Shown one piece after another: positions 20,482 to 28,654 of a DNA stretch of 64,000 nt; position 1 is the stretch's first letter, and each line of letters begins with the position of its first letter. Source of the stretch: MA-ANB-1 sp965216445 (GTDB taxonomy: Bacteria > Actinomycetota > Acidimicrobiia > Spongiisociales > ZC4RG35); assembly GCA_965216445.1 (NCBI GenBank), contig OZ244166.1, positions 1-64,000 on the forward strand. Reading direction: 5' to 3'. The translations under genes were made by a program, and so were the position numbers. The notes beneath the pieces were generated by a model. The model was not told where the DNA came from. It worked only from the letters and a program-made list of their open reading frames with translations, and ran no database searches.

Positions 20482-20679
20482 ATGACTGACACAGTTAGAG
20501 GAGCAGCTATCAAGGGCGTAACTCGTCCTTCCAAGCGCTTCACCACAGGTCGCGTCTGCGCCAAGGGCGGGTGCGAGACCAGGCTTTCGCAATACAACAA
20601 GGCTGAGTACTGCCACGCACATGCTCCAGTCCGCTTCCCACGAGTCCGCGGGAAGATCATGGACGAGCAAGGCGCCTGA
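20482..20679 (+). CDS. small zinc-finger-like protein
   Basis: A 65-residue basic protein. VCAKGGCETRLSQYN and YCHAH give a C-x4-C-x12-C-x2-H-like cluster, a likely zinc-binding site of a type common in small actinobacterial proteins. Flanks are basic, so nucleic acid binding is possible. The ribosome site AGGAGGGG is very strong and a clean terminator follows at 20773, so it forms a monocistronic unit, perhaps highly expressed. Function unknown. Confidence 0.75.
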   Translation: MTDTVRGAAIKGVTRPSKRFTTGRVCAKGGCETRLSQYNKAEYCHAHAPVRFPRVRGKIMDEQGA

Positions 20680-20772
20680 AATAAACCAACCCATCCACGG
20701 GTTGTAATTACCCCATACCTAGTTTGGCGTCGGGACTGGTCTCCCCCCTCCCCGTCCCACCCAAACACCAAT

Positions 20773-20800
20773 GAGAGCTCCGACTTCGGTCGGGGCTCTC
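20773..20800 (+). terminator. rho-independent terminator
   Basis: A 12-base-pair stem, GAGAGCTCCGAC with GTCGGGGCTCTC, closed by a TTCG tetraloop and followed by AGCGTTTTCG. Ends the small zinc-finger transcript. Confidence 0.85.
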
Positions 20801-20862
20801 AGCGTTTTCGAGGGCTGGTCCGTGTTCTCGCCGTGTTCCTTACCGCGATCCTAATGAATAGG

Positions 20863-20947
20863 CCACCAATAGTGGCGGATTTTGCGCATCGTTGAGCGCC
20901 AGAAAGATGCGGCTGCTTCTCAACTCGACTCCCGCCACTATTGGCGG
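20863..20947. repeat. 85-base element with 16-base terminal inverted repeats
   Basis: CCACCAATAGTGGCGG at 20863-20878 and CCGCCACTATTGGCGG at 20932-20947 are inverted with one mismatch. A second pair (GTTGAG at 20891 and CTCAAC at 20920) nests inside. It ends 8 bases from the merR stop, so it may be that gene's terminator or a tiny MITE-like insertion. Confidence 0.55.
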
Positions 20948-20954
20948 CGTGAAC

Positions 20955-21368
20955 CTAAGGAAGCGAGTCAGCCCCGGCCGAGATGGTTTGACAGCGATTC
21001 GGGTCGAGGCAGTCGGAAGGGTTGAGGGATTCGGCGTTTTCGATCATCGAAGTCAAGCGGCTCTTGGTTCGTCGGAGTTCGCCGATCTGCCGTTCCACAT
21101 CACGGAGATGAGACCGAAGTAAGCCCACCGTGTGTTGGCATGTTGACTCGCCACGATCGCGTAGTTCGAGCACGGTTGCGATCTCATCGAGACTTAACCC
21201 CGCGGACTGGGAGTCCCTGATGAATCTCAACCGGTCAACCGATTCCGCACCGTAGGTCCGATACCCGTTGGCGGCACGAGCAGGGTCAGGCATGATTCCG
21301 CTGTCCTCATAGAAGCGGATTGTCTTCGTCGAGATACCCGCTTGGCGAGCAACTTCACCGATTCTCAT
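20955..21368 (-). CDS. MerR family copper-type regulator
   Basis: A 137-residue MerR protein: MRIGEVARQAGISTKTIRFYEDSGIM wHTH start (pieces: GEVARQAGIS, TIRFYE), a dimer helix, and a C-terminal metal loop region with C-x-n-C (DCLDPNRC). Two Cys near residues 120-130 resemble CueR-type metal sites. It is divergent from copZ-copA, and the operator between them has the elongated spacer that MerR proteins twist. ATG at 21368 gives the standard N terminus; an upstream extension would cover the operator. Confidence 0.88.
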   Translation of the reverse strand: MRIGEVARQAGISTKTIRFYEDSGIMPDPARAANGYRTYGAESVDRLRFIRDSQSAGLSLDEIATVLELRDRGESTCQHTVGLLRSHLRDVERQIGELRRTKSRLTSMIENAESLNPSDCLDPNRCQTISAGADSLP

Positions 21369-21386
21369 ACCCATCACTATAGCTGC

Positions 21387-21418
21387 TTGACCTTCCAGTT
21401 GACTGGAAGGTGTAAGAT
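21387..21418 (+). promoter_or_regulatory. MerR-type copper promoter and operator
   Basis: TTGACC (21387-21392) and TAAGAT (21413-21418) are separated by 20 bases, the over-long spacer typical of MerR-activated promoters. A perfect palindrome fills the spacer: ACCTTCCAGT, TG, ACTGGAAGGT (21390-21411), resembling CueR operators. The copZ ATG is 6 bases after the -10, so the mRNA should be leaderless. Confidence 0.85.
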
Positions 21419-21424
21419 GGTGCC

Positions 21425-21634
21425 ATGAACCAGATTTCACTCCAAGTGCCCGAAGTCCATTGCGACCACTGCAAGACCAGTATCGAGGGAGCAGTGTCCC
21501 AACTCGAAGGGATTTCGAAGGTTGATGTCGTCATTTCTGACGCCACCGTCAACATCGAATTCGACGGATCTTCGGTGGAGGTGGACAAGATCAAGAGCAC
21601 CATCGAAGACCAGGGCTACGCAGTCTTTGGCTAA
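21425..21634 (+). CDS. copZ: copper chaperone CopZ-like, heavy-metal-associated domain
   Basis: A 69-residue single HMA domain. The metal site is VHCDHCKTSIE (CxxC), followed by the beta-alpha-beta pattern ending GYAVFG. It would deliver Cu(I) to CopA and perhaps to the MerR regulator. Its stop overlaps the copA start by 8 bases, so the two are coupled. Directly downstream of the MerR promoter. Confidence 0.9.
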   Translation: MNQISLQVPEVHCDHCKTSIEGAVSQLEGISKVDVVISDATVNIEFDGSSVEVDKIKSTIEDQGYAVFG

Positions 21635-23795
21635 CAGAACAGACACCGAGACCATCGTCTTCGATGTCGATGGCATGACCTGCGCCACCTGTGCCACCAG
21701 GGTCGAACGTGTCCTGGGACGCCAGGAGGGTGTGCAGGGCGCTGCGGTCAACCTGGCCACTGCAACGGCACAGGTCCGAACAGAAGCAGGCTTGGACGAA
21801 CAGTCTCTCGAAGAGGCTGTCGGCAAGATCGGCTATACGATCAGCAAGCACCTGCCTGAAGACGATCCCCGCGACATGGTGGAGCACTACCACGACGACG
21901 AATCGACTCAGTGGCGACGCTTTTGGTTTGCAGCTGTCCTGACGTTTCCAGTCCTTCTCCTCGCCATGCTCGGGCCGGACGAAGACTGGAATCGGATTGC
22001 TCAAGGTCTGTTGGTCACCCCGGTCGTCTTGTGGGGTGGTTGGCAGTTTCACAGCGTCGCGCTGCGGCTCCTCCGGCATGGCAGCGCCAACATGGACACG
22101 TTGATCTCACTCGGCTCGATGTCGGCATACACCTACTCCATCTGGGCGTTGACCACCGGCGATCCGGTCTTCTTCGAGACTGCCGGAGTGATCATTTCGC
22201 TCATAACACTGGGTCGAGCGTTTGAAGCGAGGGCCAAGGGCCGCGCCTCATCGGCCATTCACCGCCTGGTTGGATTGAACGCTAAAGAGGCACGCATTCT
22301 CACTCCTGAGGGAGAACGGATGGTTCCTCTGGACCAGGTGCTTCCGGGAGACCGCATGATCGTGCTGCCGGGAGAGAAGATCCCAACGGATGGCAATATC
22401 GAGATCGGGACCAGCTCCATCGACGAGTCGATGCTGACTGGAGAATCGCTACCGGTCGACAAAGGCCCAGGCGACCCTGTATTCGGGGCAACAGTGAACT
22501 TCCAGAGTCGTCTAGAAGTCGTCGCCAGTTCCGTTGGCTCCGACACCGCGCTCGCAAACATCGTACGGCTCGTCGAGAACGCTCAAGGCTCCAAAGCTCC
22601 CATCCAGCGTCTGGCGGACCGCATTGCAGCAGTCTTTGTCCCGACCGTCATTGTCATCGCGATAGCAACATTCATGGTTTGGATAGCTCTCGACAACCCC
22701 TATGCCGACGCATTCCGGGCGAGTGTTGCGGTATTGATAATCGCTTGTCCTTGCGCCCTCGGGCTCGCCACGCCAACCGCGATCATGGCCGGGAGCGGGC
22801 GCGGTGCAGAGTTGGGGATTCTGTTCAAACGCGCGGAGGTATTCGAACAGGCGACCAAGATCGAGGCAGTCCTGTTCGACAAGACGGGGACCCTCACCAC
22901 CGGAGTCATGGAGGTGACCGACGTCAAAGTATCCGGCGATCGCGATGAATTCTTGCGGCTGGTGGGATCCGTGGAAAACGCCTCCGGACATCCAATCGGC
23001 CGCGCTGTAGCGATGGCCGCCGACGACCTCGACATTGCCCTCAGCGAGCCCGACTCTGTCGAAAGCCTTACCGGAATGGGCGTCATCGGATCAATTGACG
23101 GACACAAGGTCTTCGTTGGGAAACCTGCACTCATGGCCGACCACGGGCTGAAGATATCACCGGAGCAACAGCGCAGCTTCGATCAGTTCGAGTCAGACGC
23201 AAAGACGAGTTTCTTCGCCGGTTGGGATGGAGAGGTTCGCGGTGTCTTGGCGATTGCCGACACGGTTCGACCTGACTCAAACTCCGCGGTGTCTCAACTC
23301 GCCCAGGCTGAAGTCGGCTCGTACATGATCACAGGAGACAACCAACGCACAGGCGAGGCAATAGCCGCACAGGTCGGAATCGAGCATGTCATTGCCAACG
23401 TCATGCCCGGCGGGAAGGCCGACAAGGTGTCTGAGCTCCAAGAGAGGGGCCTTTCTGTCGCTTTCGTAGGAGACGGAATCAACGACGCGCCGGCATTGGT
23501 CACAGCAGACCTTGGCCTGGCGGTTGGTTCGGGGACCGAGGTCGCCGTCGAGTCCGGAGACGTTGTATTGCTCAACGACAACCCGCTACTAGTCCCAACC
23601 ACGCTCGAGCTCGCTGAAGCAACCTTCAGGACGATCAAACAGAACCTCTTCTGGGCTTTCGCATACAACACAGCGGCAATCCCTCTGGCAGCATTGGGGT
23701 TTCTCAATCCGATGATTGCAGCGGGCGCCATGGCGTTCTCTTCAGTTTCAGTAGTAGCCAACGCCTTGCGATTGCGCCGATTCAGACCAAACTGA
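21627..23795 (+). CDS. copA: copper-exporting P1B-type ATPase
   Basis: A 722-residue heavy-metal P-type ATPase. One N-terminal HMA domain (GMTCATCATRVE), TGES actuator loop, CPCA transmembrane metal site (IIACPCALGLATP), DKTGTLT phosphorylation site, SGHPIGRA (HP motif) and GDGINDAP hinge. CPC plus context mark a Cu(I) exporter. The best start is TTG at 21627, overlapping copZ; upstream codons in this frame are out-of-frame copZ sequence. Inner-membrane protein. Confidence 0.93.
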   Translation: MANRTDTETIVFDVDGMTCATCATRVERVLGRQEGVQGAAVNLATATAQVRTEAGLDEQSLEEAVGKIGYTISKHLPEDDPRDMVEHYHDDESTQWRRFWFAAVLTFPVLLLAMLGPDEDWNRIAQGLLVTPVVLWGGWQFHSVALRLLRHGSANMDTLISLGSMSAYTYSIWALTTGDPVFFETAGVIISLITLGRAFEARAKGRASSAIHRLVGLNAKEARILTPEGERMVPLDQVLPGDRMIVLPGEKIPTDGNIEIGTSSIDESMLTGESLPVDKGPGDPVFGATVNFQSRLEVVASSVGSDTALANIVRLVENAQGSKAPIQRLADRIAAVFVPTVIVIAIATFMVWIALDNPYADAFRASVAVLIIACPCALGLATPTAIMAGSGRGAELGILFKRAEVFEQATKIEAVLFDKTGTLTTGVMEVTDVKVSGDRDEFLRLVGSVENASGHPIGRAVAMAADDLDIALSEPDSVESLTGMGVIGSIDGHKVFVGKPALMADHGLKISPEQQRSFDQFESDAKTSFFAGWDGEVRGVLAIADTVRPDSNSAVSQLAQAEVGSYMITGDNQRTGEAIAAQVGIEHVIANVMPGGKADKVSELQERGLSVAFVGDGINDAPALVTADLGLAVGSGTEVAVESGDVVLLNDNPLLVPTTLELAEATFRTIKQNLFWAFAYNTAAIPLAALGFLNPMIAAGAMAFSSVSVVANALRLRRFRPN

Positions 23796-23830
23796 AGCCT
23801 GTACGCAACGGGTTGGAGTATGTTGCAATC

Positions 23831-24661
23831 ATGGCTGGATTGGAATGGCTAGAGCATCCGGTTCTCAGTGAACCAGCGGCGCTCGTCGCCTTCGAAGGGT
23901 GGGGCGACGCCGGCGAAAGCGCGAGCACCGCGGTGGCGGGTTTCCTAGATCACCCCAGTGCCCGCCAGATTGCGGCCATCGACCCCGACGAGCACTTCGA
24001 CTTTCAGGTGAGACGCCCGATCGTCTCGCTGGACGGCACCGGCGTCCGATCTATTCAGTGGCCTCAGAACGAAATCTGGGCCGTCGAAACTCCGGAGCGT
24101 GACCTTGTGGTGGTTCTCGGGGAGGAGCCTCACTATCGGTGGAAGACTTTCATCGCAGAGCTCCTCGAAGCCTTTCAGAGTCTTGGCGTGACTAAAGCGG
24201 TAACCATCGGAGCATTTGTGGGCCAGGTAGCACACACACTTCCTGTACCCCTCGTTGGCTCAGCCACGAAGCCCGATGCTTTGGCACTGCATGACTTGCT
24301 GCCCTCGGGCTATACCGGCCCTACCGGAATTCTCGGTGTCCTCAACCAGGCCCTCGGCTCAGAAGGTATCGATGTCATTTCGGTGTGGGCCGCGGTCCCC
24401 CACTACCTCTCCAACCAGGAGTACCCACCGGCCACTGAGGCTCTTGCAATAAAAGCTTCCGACCTGGTGGGGATGCCGCTCGACATCGGAGAGATGACGG
24501 CAGCTTCCAGGCAGTTCCTCTCGACGGTTGAGGCCGCCATCGAAGACAACGAGGAACTGTCCCAGTACGTCGAGCAGCTCGAAAAGGAAGCCACCGACAT
24601 CGTCGAGCCAGATGGCCCCGAGCTAGTCGAAGAGATCGAGCGTTTCCTTCGGGGCCAATAG
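23831..24661 (+). CDS. PAC2 family protein
   Basis: A 276-residue protein of the PAC2 (proteasome assembly chaperone-like) family common in actinobacteria: VAFEGWGDAGESAS, VRRPIVSLDGTGVR, GAFVGQVAHTLPVPLVGSA, ISVWAAVPHYLSNQEYPPATEAL. The C terminus is an acidic coiled helix. ATG at 23831 lies 6 bases after TATGTT (probable leaderless start), so the TTG 18 bases upstream is less likely. Its cellular role is not established. Confidence 0.8.
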   Translation: MAGLEWLEHPVLSEPAALVAFEGWGDAGESASTAVAGFLDHPSARQIAAIDPDEHFDFQVRRPIVSLDGTGVRSIQWPQNEIWAVETPERDLVVVLGEEPHYRWKTFIAELLEAFQSLGVTKAVTIGAFVGQVAHTLPVPLVGSATKPDALALHDLLPSGYTGPTGILGVLNQALGSEGIDVISVWAAVPHYLSNQEYPPATEALAIKASDLVGMPLDIGEMTAASRQFLSTVEAAIEDNEELSQYVEQLEKEATDIVEPDGPELVEEIERFLRGQ

Positions 24662-24694
24662 CGTCTACCCGACCGCCACCCGTACCCTGACGCC

Positions 24695-25072
24695 GTGACT
24701 GTCCTTCTTTACATTCATCTGGTTGCAGCAATGGTCTTTGTGGGTGGTCTGATTGTCGTCGCAGCTCTGATTCCTGCAGCGCGTTCGGTCACGGACGACC
24801 GAAAGGTGATTCAGGCTCTCGCCAGGCGATTCGGCGTGGTTTCCTGGGTGGCTCTGACCACGTTGGTTCTGACCGGGACAACCATGGTCATGATCAGTTT
24901 CAATTGGTCGACAACGCTGACGATCAAGGTCTCTTTGGTGGCCTCGGTCACACTCTTGTCCCTTTGGCATACTCTCGCCGCACGCGACCAGACGCCTCGA
25001 ACGAGGGGCATGATCCAAGGGCTGATACTGATCCTCGCCCTGGTGATCGTGGGTGTCGCCCTCAACATCTAA
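24695..25072 (+). CDS. small four-helix membrane protein (CopD/DUF2269-like)
   Basis: A 125-residue protein with four hydrophobic segments. The first carries YIHLVAAMVFVGGLIV, where the His resembles a heme or copper ligand in CopD-like proteins; a second His is in SLWHTLAARD. Assignment to that superfamily is tentative. GTG at 24695 follows TACCCT by 6 bases. It ends just before a strong terminator. Confidence 0.55.
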   Translation: MTVLLYIHLVAAMVFVGGLIVVAALIPAARSVTDDRKVIQALARRFGVVSWVALTTLVLTGTTMVMISFNWSTTLTIKVSLVASVTLLSLWHTLAARDQTPRTRGMIQGLILILALVIVGVALNI

Positions 25073-25083
25073 CCCACCAATCG

Positions 25084-25112
25084 AAGAAGGGCCGGCATTG
25101 CCGGCCCTTCTT
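25084..25112. terminator. bidirectional terminator
   Basis: AAGAAGGGCCGG paired with CCGGCCCTTCTT around a 5-base loop, a perfect 12-base-pair stem between the convergent membrane protein and bS22 genes. Works for both strands. Confidence 0.85.
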
Positions 25113-25120
25113 GGTGTAAG

Positions 25121-25210
25121 TCACTTGCGTTTGTGGCGGTTGGCCTTGAGACGCTTGCGGTATTTGTGTTTTGACATCTTCTTGCGGCGCTTCTTTACGA
25201 GCGATCCCAT
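25121..25210 (-). CDS. bS22-type (AURKAIP1/COX24 domain) small ribosomal protein
   Basis: A 29-residue, extremely basic peptide starting MGSLVKKRRKKMSKHKYRK and ending ANRHKRK. This matches the AURKAIP1/COX24 domain proteins found as bS22 on the 30S subunit of mycobacteria (about 33 residues). A GAGG ribosome site precedes the ATG. It reads toward the terminator at 25084. Too short for most gene finders, but family pattern, ribosome site and terminator agree. Confidence 0.85.
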   Translation of the reverse strand: MGSLVKKRRKKMSKHKYRKRLKANRHKRK

Positions 25211-25261
25211 CTAAAAACCTCACATAAAAGGGGAAAAGACTGCCCTTATGGTCGCGCCTTT

Positions 25262-25300
25262 CCCCCGTTAGGTCAACTCTCAGGGGGGATAGGAGGTAAG
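25262..25300. repeat. short hairpin repeat, copy 1
   Basis: CCCCC and GGGGGG flank a stretch ending TCAACTCTCA, followed by ATAGGAGG and AAGG. A related copy sits at 27523-27560 in the same orientation, sharing CAACTCTCAGGGGG and TAGGAG. The pair brackets the GntR and SGNH genes. Confidence 0.45.
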
Positions 25301-25379
25301 GGTTCACCCAATGCAACAACCTGGGAAAGTGGTACTGAACCCCCAGCTGCGACATCGAGGTGATCGAGCATATTGCCGG

Positions 25380-26486
25380 TCAGGCGCGGCTTGAGCAGCC
25401 GCAGCTGCCTCGGATGGTGAGATCTACGGCGAGGGTTGTTGTATGCGGTGTCTCGCCTTTACGTAGCTGACTGATCATCTGCACGGCGAGTCGGCCCGCT
25501 CGTTCCGAAGGCAATGTGACTGTGCTTAGTGGTGGATCGATCAGCGCGGACATTGGGCTTCCGTCGTTGCCCATCACAGCGATGTCCGTTCCGACCAGTT
25601 TGCGATGATTTCGACTGGCCTGGTATACGCCAATGGCTAGAGAGTCGACGGCTGCTGCGATGGCTGTCGGTGGGTTGGCACGTTGGAGCAGGATCTCTGC
25701 TGCTTCATGTCCGGAGCCCGTCGTGAAGTCGGGTGTTTCGATCATAAGCTCAGCGGAGGGTTCGATGTTTGCTTCTTTGAGCGCTTCGTTGTGGCCTTCG
25801 AGTTTGGGTGCGACGTTGGCCAGGTCGACCGGTGGCGTGATGTATCCGATGTTGGTGTGTCCGTGGTCGACGAGGTGCTTAGTCGCCAGGTATTGGGCTC
25901 TTTTTAGGTCGAACTGAATGGCCGGTCCCGGGGCGTCGGGTGCGTCAATGTAGACGATGGGTGGTTGGCCTTCAGGCGGAAGAGGTGTTGCGGGATCGAT
26001 CAGGGATGCTGCAACGATGATACCGTCGACTCCTCTCGCAACTAAGCGATCTAGAAGGTTGAGCGCAGTTTCAGAGTCTTCCCGCGCGTTCGCAACAAAC
26101 ACCAACGCCGGTTGAAATCCGGCTTCGTGTTCCACGCCGTCGAGGAGTGGGGCGTAGAAGGGTACGAACGCCGGGATGATGACGCCGAGAGAGTTCGTTG
26201 GGAAGGAAGGGGCTCGTCGCGGAACCGACCTGTCGAAGCCCAAGACCTTAGCTCGTCGACCTCGACCCAACTCAACAAGCCCATCTTCGTAGAGCACCCG
26301 ATAGGCGGCGCGCACCGTGTTGAGATTGATGCCCAACTCCTCTGCGAGCGTCGCGGCCGGAGGCAGTTCCTCAGCTTCCGTTAGTACGCCAGTGCTGATC
26401 AGCCAGGCCAATTGCTGACTTACCTGGGCGGTTAGAGGAATCGACGAATGAGGGTCGACTTGGAGTCTGGTTTCGAGCATTGACAT
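25380..26486 (-). CDS. GntR-type DNA-binding, LacI-type sensor hybrid regulator
   Basis: A 368-residue regulator. Residues 10-80 are a GntR winged helix (ATLAEELGINLNTVRAAYRVLYEDGLVELGRG-like; pieces NLNTVRAAYRVL and GLVELGRGR). Residues 95-360 are a LacI/ribose-binding-like sensor (GVIIPAFVPFYAPLLDG, RGVDGIIVAAS, GYITPP, AIAAAVDSLAIGVYQ). This AraR-like arrangement usually senses a sugar or related ligand. It is divergent from the SGNH lipoprotein, with direct repeats between them that may be its operator. The ligand is unknown. Confidence 0.85.
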   Translation of the reverse strand: MSMLETRLQVDPHSSIPLTAQVSQQLAWLISTGVLTEAEELPPAATLAEELGINLNTVRAAYRVLYEDGLVELGRGRRAKVLGFDRSVPRRAPSFPTNSLGVIIPAFVPFYAPLLDGVEHEAGFQPALVFVANAREDSETALNLLDRLVARGVDGIIVAASLIDPATPLPPEGQPPIVYIDAPDAPGPAIQFDLKRAQYLATKHLVDHGHTNIGYITPPVDLANVAPKLEGHNEALKEANIEPSAELMIETPDFTTGSGHEAAEILLQRANPPTAIAAAVDSLAIGVYQASRNHRKLVGTDIAVMGNDGSPMSALIDPPLSTVTLPSERAGRLAVQMISQLRKGETPHTTTLAVDLTIRGSCGCSSRA

Positions 26487-26510
26487 TAGTTCACTAGTTC
26501 ACTATATATT
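26480..26510 (+). promoter_or_regulatory. promoter with direct-repeat operator
   Basis: TTGACA at 26480-26485 and TATATT at 26505-26510 form a promoter whose -10 ends 7 bases before the ATG at 26518. The spacer consists of two copies of TAGTTCAC (26487-26494 and 26495-26502), a likely binding site for the divergent GntR/LacI regulator, whose own start lies inside this region. Confidence 0.6.
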
Positions 26511-26517
26511 TGGTATA

Positions 26518-27432
26518 ATGCGGAGGCATCCAGCCCGCCGGTTTGCAATAATTCTTGCGTTAGTCACGCTGGTGTCCTGCAGCACACGTGAAGCGGGCAC
26601 CCCGACGACGGACGTACCAGACACCAGCGAGCCGACTGACTCAAACCTCGCCTCCTCGGTACCAGCCGCGCCGGCCATAGCCAGCCCCTCGACGACCACA
26701 CCGAACGAAGATGACCCTAACTCGGCGACAGGGCCACCGATTGATCTCGTCGTTGTCGGGGACAGCTTCGTCGGCTGGTCTGAATGGCCCGAGATGTACG
26801 CCGCCCTCGCGGCCGAATCTCTTAACGCCTCAGTTGTAGTGGATCAGTCGCTGGCCGGACCGGGGACTCCAAGAAGAATGGATCAGCTGCTAGAAAGCGA
26901 CTCTGCCCGAGATGTGATCGCGTCGGCGGAGATCCTCGTCGTGCAGCCCCAACCGGGCTGGGCTGCTGGCCCGGCGTTCAACTCCTACTTCGGCGGTGAA
27001 TGCGGCGGAGAAGCCAACACTGACTGTCTTGTTGCGATTGTCGACGATTTCCGCGCATACACAAACGAGTATTTCGACCTTCTCCTCGACCTAGTCGAGC
27101 CGGGGACAATCATCCGAGTTGCTAATACAGCAACTTGGGCTCCCGAAGGCTTCTACCCGACACTTCGCAAGGAAGACCCTGACACCCTGTTCCGATTCAT
27201 CGACACTGTTGCCGCAATGATGTTGGAGAGCGAACAGGCAGCCAAAGAACGCAACATCCTCGTAATCGACGTTAGCGCAGCCTTCAACGGACCCGACTAC
27301 CACGCGCCCGCCCCAGCCGACTTCCTGGCAGCTGATCGCCTCCACCTCGCTGAGAAAGGCTCGGAAGTCGTAGCCGAGCTACTCCACCAGCTCGGCTATC
27401 AGCCGACGGTCCCGGACGAACCCGCCTCATAA
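26518..27432 (+). CDS. SGNH/GDSL-hydrolase-like lipoprotein
   Basis: A 304-residue exported protein. Lipobox LVTLVSCS, a Thr/Pro/Ser-rich linker (25-70), then a domain starting VVVGDSFVGW, where GDS supplies the nucleophile Ser of SGNH hydrolases, and ending DRLHLAEKGSEVVAELL, matching the DxxH block. The middle is divergent. Substrate could be an envelope acyl or acetyl group. Translation is probably leaderless and under the divergent regulator. Confidence 0.7.
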   Translation: MRRHPARRFAIILALVTLVSCSTREAGTPTTDVPDTSEPTDSNLASSVPAAPAIASPSTTTPNEDDPNSATGPPIDLVVVGDSFVGWSEWPEMYAALAAESLNASVVVDQSLAGPGTPRRMDQLLESDSARDVIASAEILVVQPQPGWAAGPAFNSYFGGECGGEANTDCLVAIVDDFRAYTNEYFDLLLDLVEPGTIIRVANTATWAPEGFYPTLRKEDPDTLFRFIDTVAAMMLESEQAAKERNILVIDVSAAFNGPDYHAPAPADFLAADRLHLAEKGSEVVAELLHQLGYQPTVPDEPAS

Positions 27433-27522
27433 CGGCACTGGGTCTAAGAGACGTGATGAGCCTTCGCTGTGGGGAAATGAACCTGTGTTTCGGGGACTAT
27501 CTCCTTACCCATTAGATCCGAA

Positions 27523-27560
27523 TCCCCCTTCAACTCTCAGGGGGACTAGGAGACACAAGG
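27523..27560. repeat. short hairpin repeat, copy 2
   Basis: CCCCCT and AGGGGG close a 9-base loop TCAACTCTC; an outer TCTCCT (27499) can pair with AGGAGA (27547). Related to 25262-25300. It may also end the SGNH transcript. Confidence 0.45.
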
Positions 27561-27621
27561 TCACTAAACACAGCACACAGGATGACTGGTTTCCCGGATC
27601 GTCCTGCAGCAACCGAAAGGC

Positions 27622-28494
27622 CTATGGACAGGTGACTGTTACCGATCCTTCAACCTCGCCGGCTCCGGCGCTAAAGGTTCCCTCATATGTGACGGTTTGC
27701 CCATTCACGGAGAGACCCGTCGGATTCGGTGAGTCCGTCGATGTGAAGTTTCCATCCGGGGTGGCAACCACTACGTGACCGAACCAGCCACCGTCCTGGG
27801 CTTCAACGCCGATATCGATGTTTGTCCCATCCTCGGTGAGCCGGTTTATCTGCACAGTCACAGCTTCCGAGGATACTTCACACCTTGTGCTGCTGGCCCC
27901 CACCATCGAGACCACATACTCAGTACCGTCAATCACCGCGGTGGGTTCACCTTCGGGTGGAGCACAGTTGACTGCGAGCTTGCCGTCCATCACCTCAGGG
28001 TTGAGGATGTCACGGTCGACCACCTTGTCGATCGGGCCCTCGTAGCTCAACTGCTGACCATCCAAACCGAGTGAGCCTTCACCGGGGAGGGTGGCCCCGT
28101 ACTGGACGTTGTTCTCGTCGACCGTGAAGGTCATGTTGAGTAGCCAACCACCATCGAGCTTGCCACCCTGGATGAGAAAGCTAGGTCCGTTGAACTGGAA
28201 GTTGAGTCGGATCTGATCCTCGAATATCTCACACGCGTAGTGGACGGTGTCGCCAAGAGCGTCGTAAACAAATCTCTGCCCGTCGACTTCGACCCATGCC
28301 TGACTTGGCTCTGCGGTCACGGTCACCGGTCCGGCCTCTCCTGCTCCGATGTCGAAGCTCCCGTCTTCGTTTGTGGGCGGGGGCGTGCCGAAGACATCCT
28401 CCCCGTCGATCACGCCACCAAGACCACCGTCGCTTCCTCCGCACGCGGCCAAGACCACCGACACAGCAAACAGCAGAAACAGACGTCGTCTCAT
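27622..28494 (-). CDS. lipoprotein with two tandem LpqH-like domains
   Basis: A 290-residue lipoprotein: MRRRLFLLFA signal with lipobox VLAAC. The mature part contains two related halves: each has a Cys-containing strand, DGGW followed by a beta hairpin, then GLDGQQLSYEG or GLSVNGQTVTYEG. The second half ends EGSVTVTC, as mycobacterial 19-kDa antigen (LpqH) proteins do. That resemblance is by eye only. The start at 28494 is fixed by the signal peptide; the frame runs much further upstream without meaning. Confidence 0.6.
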   Translation of the reverse strand: MRRRLFLLFAVSVVLAACGGSDGGLGGVIDGEDVFGTPPPTNEDGSFDIGAGEAGPVTVTAEPSQAWVEVDGQRFVYDALGDTVHYACEIFEDQIRLNFQFNGPSFLIQGGKLDGGWLLNMTFTVDENNVQYGATLPGEGSLGLDGQQLSYEGPIDKVVDRDILNPEVMDGKLAVNCAPPEGEPTAVIDGTEYVVSMVGASSTRCEVSSEAVTVQINRLTEDGTNIDIGVEAQDGGWFGHVVVATPDGNFTSTDSPNPTGLSVNGQTVTYEGTFSAGAGEVEGSVTVTCP

Positions 28495-28654
28495 AGACCT
28501 CTCAACCTCCCTAGATGACGAACCCAACCTACCAACCGACTTCACTCGGTGTCGGCGAGTTCGACCTCGTCCCAGTTTCAGGGTTGGGCGTTGGTGCCGG
28601 CAAGCAGGAACGACTACTCTGCCAGGCCGAATCCCCCGGAGAAAGAGGTTATTT

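Noticed and set aside
25062..25355. 97-codon minus-strand frame over the terminator and bS22 gene
   Set aside because: Reads through a perfect terminator hairpin and the bS22 gene in another frame.
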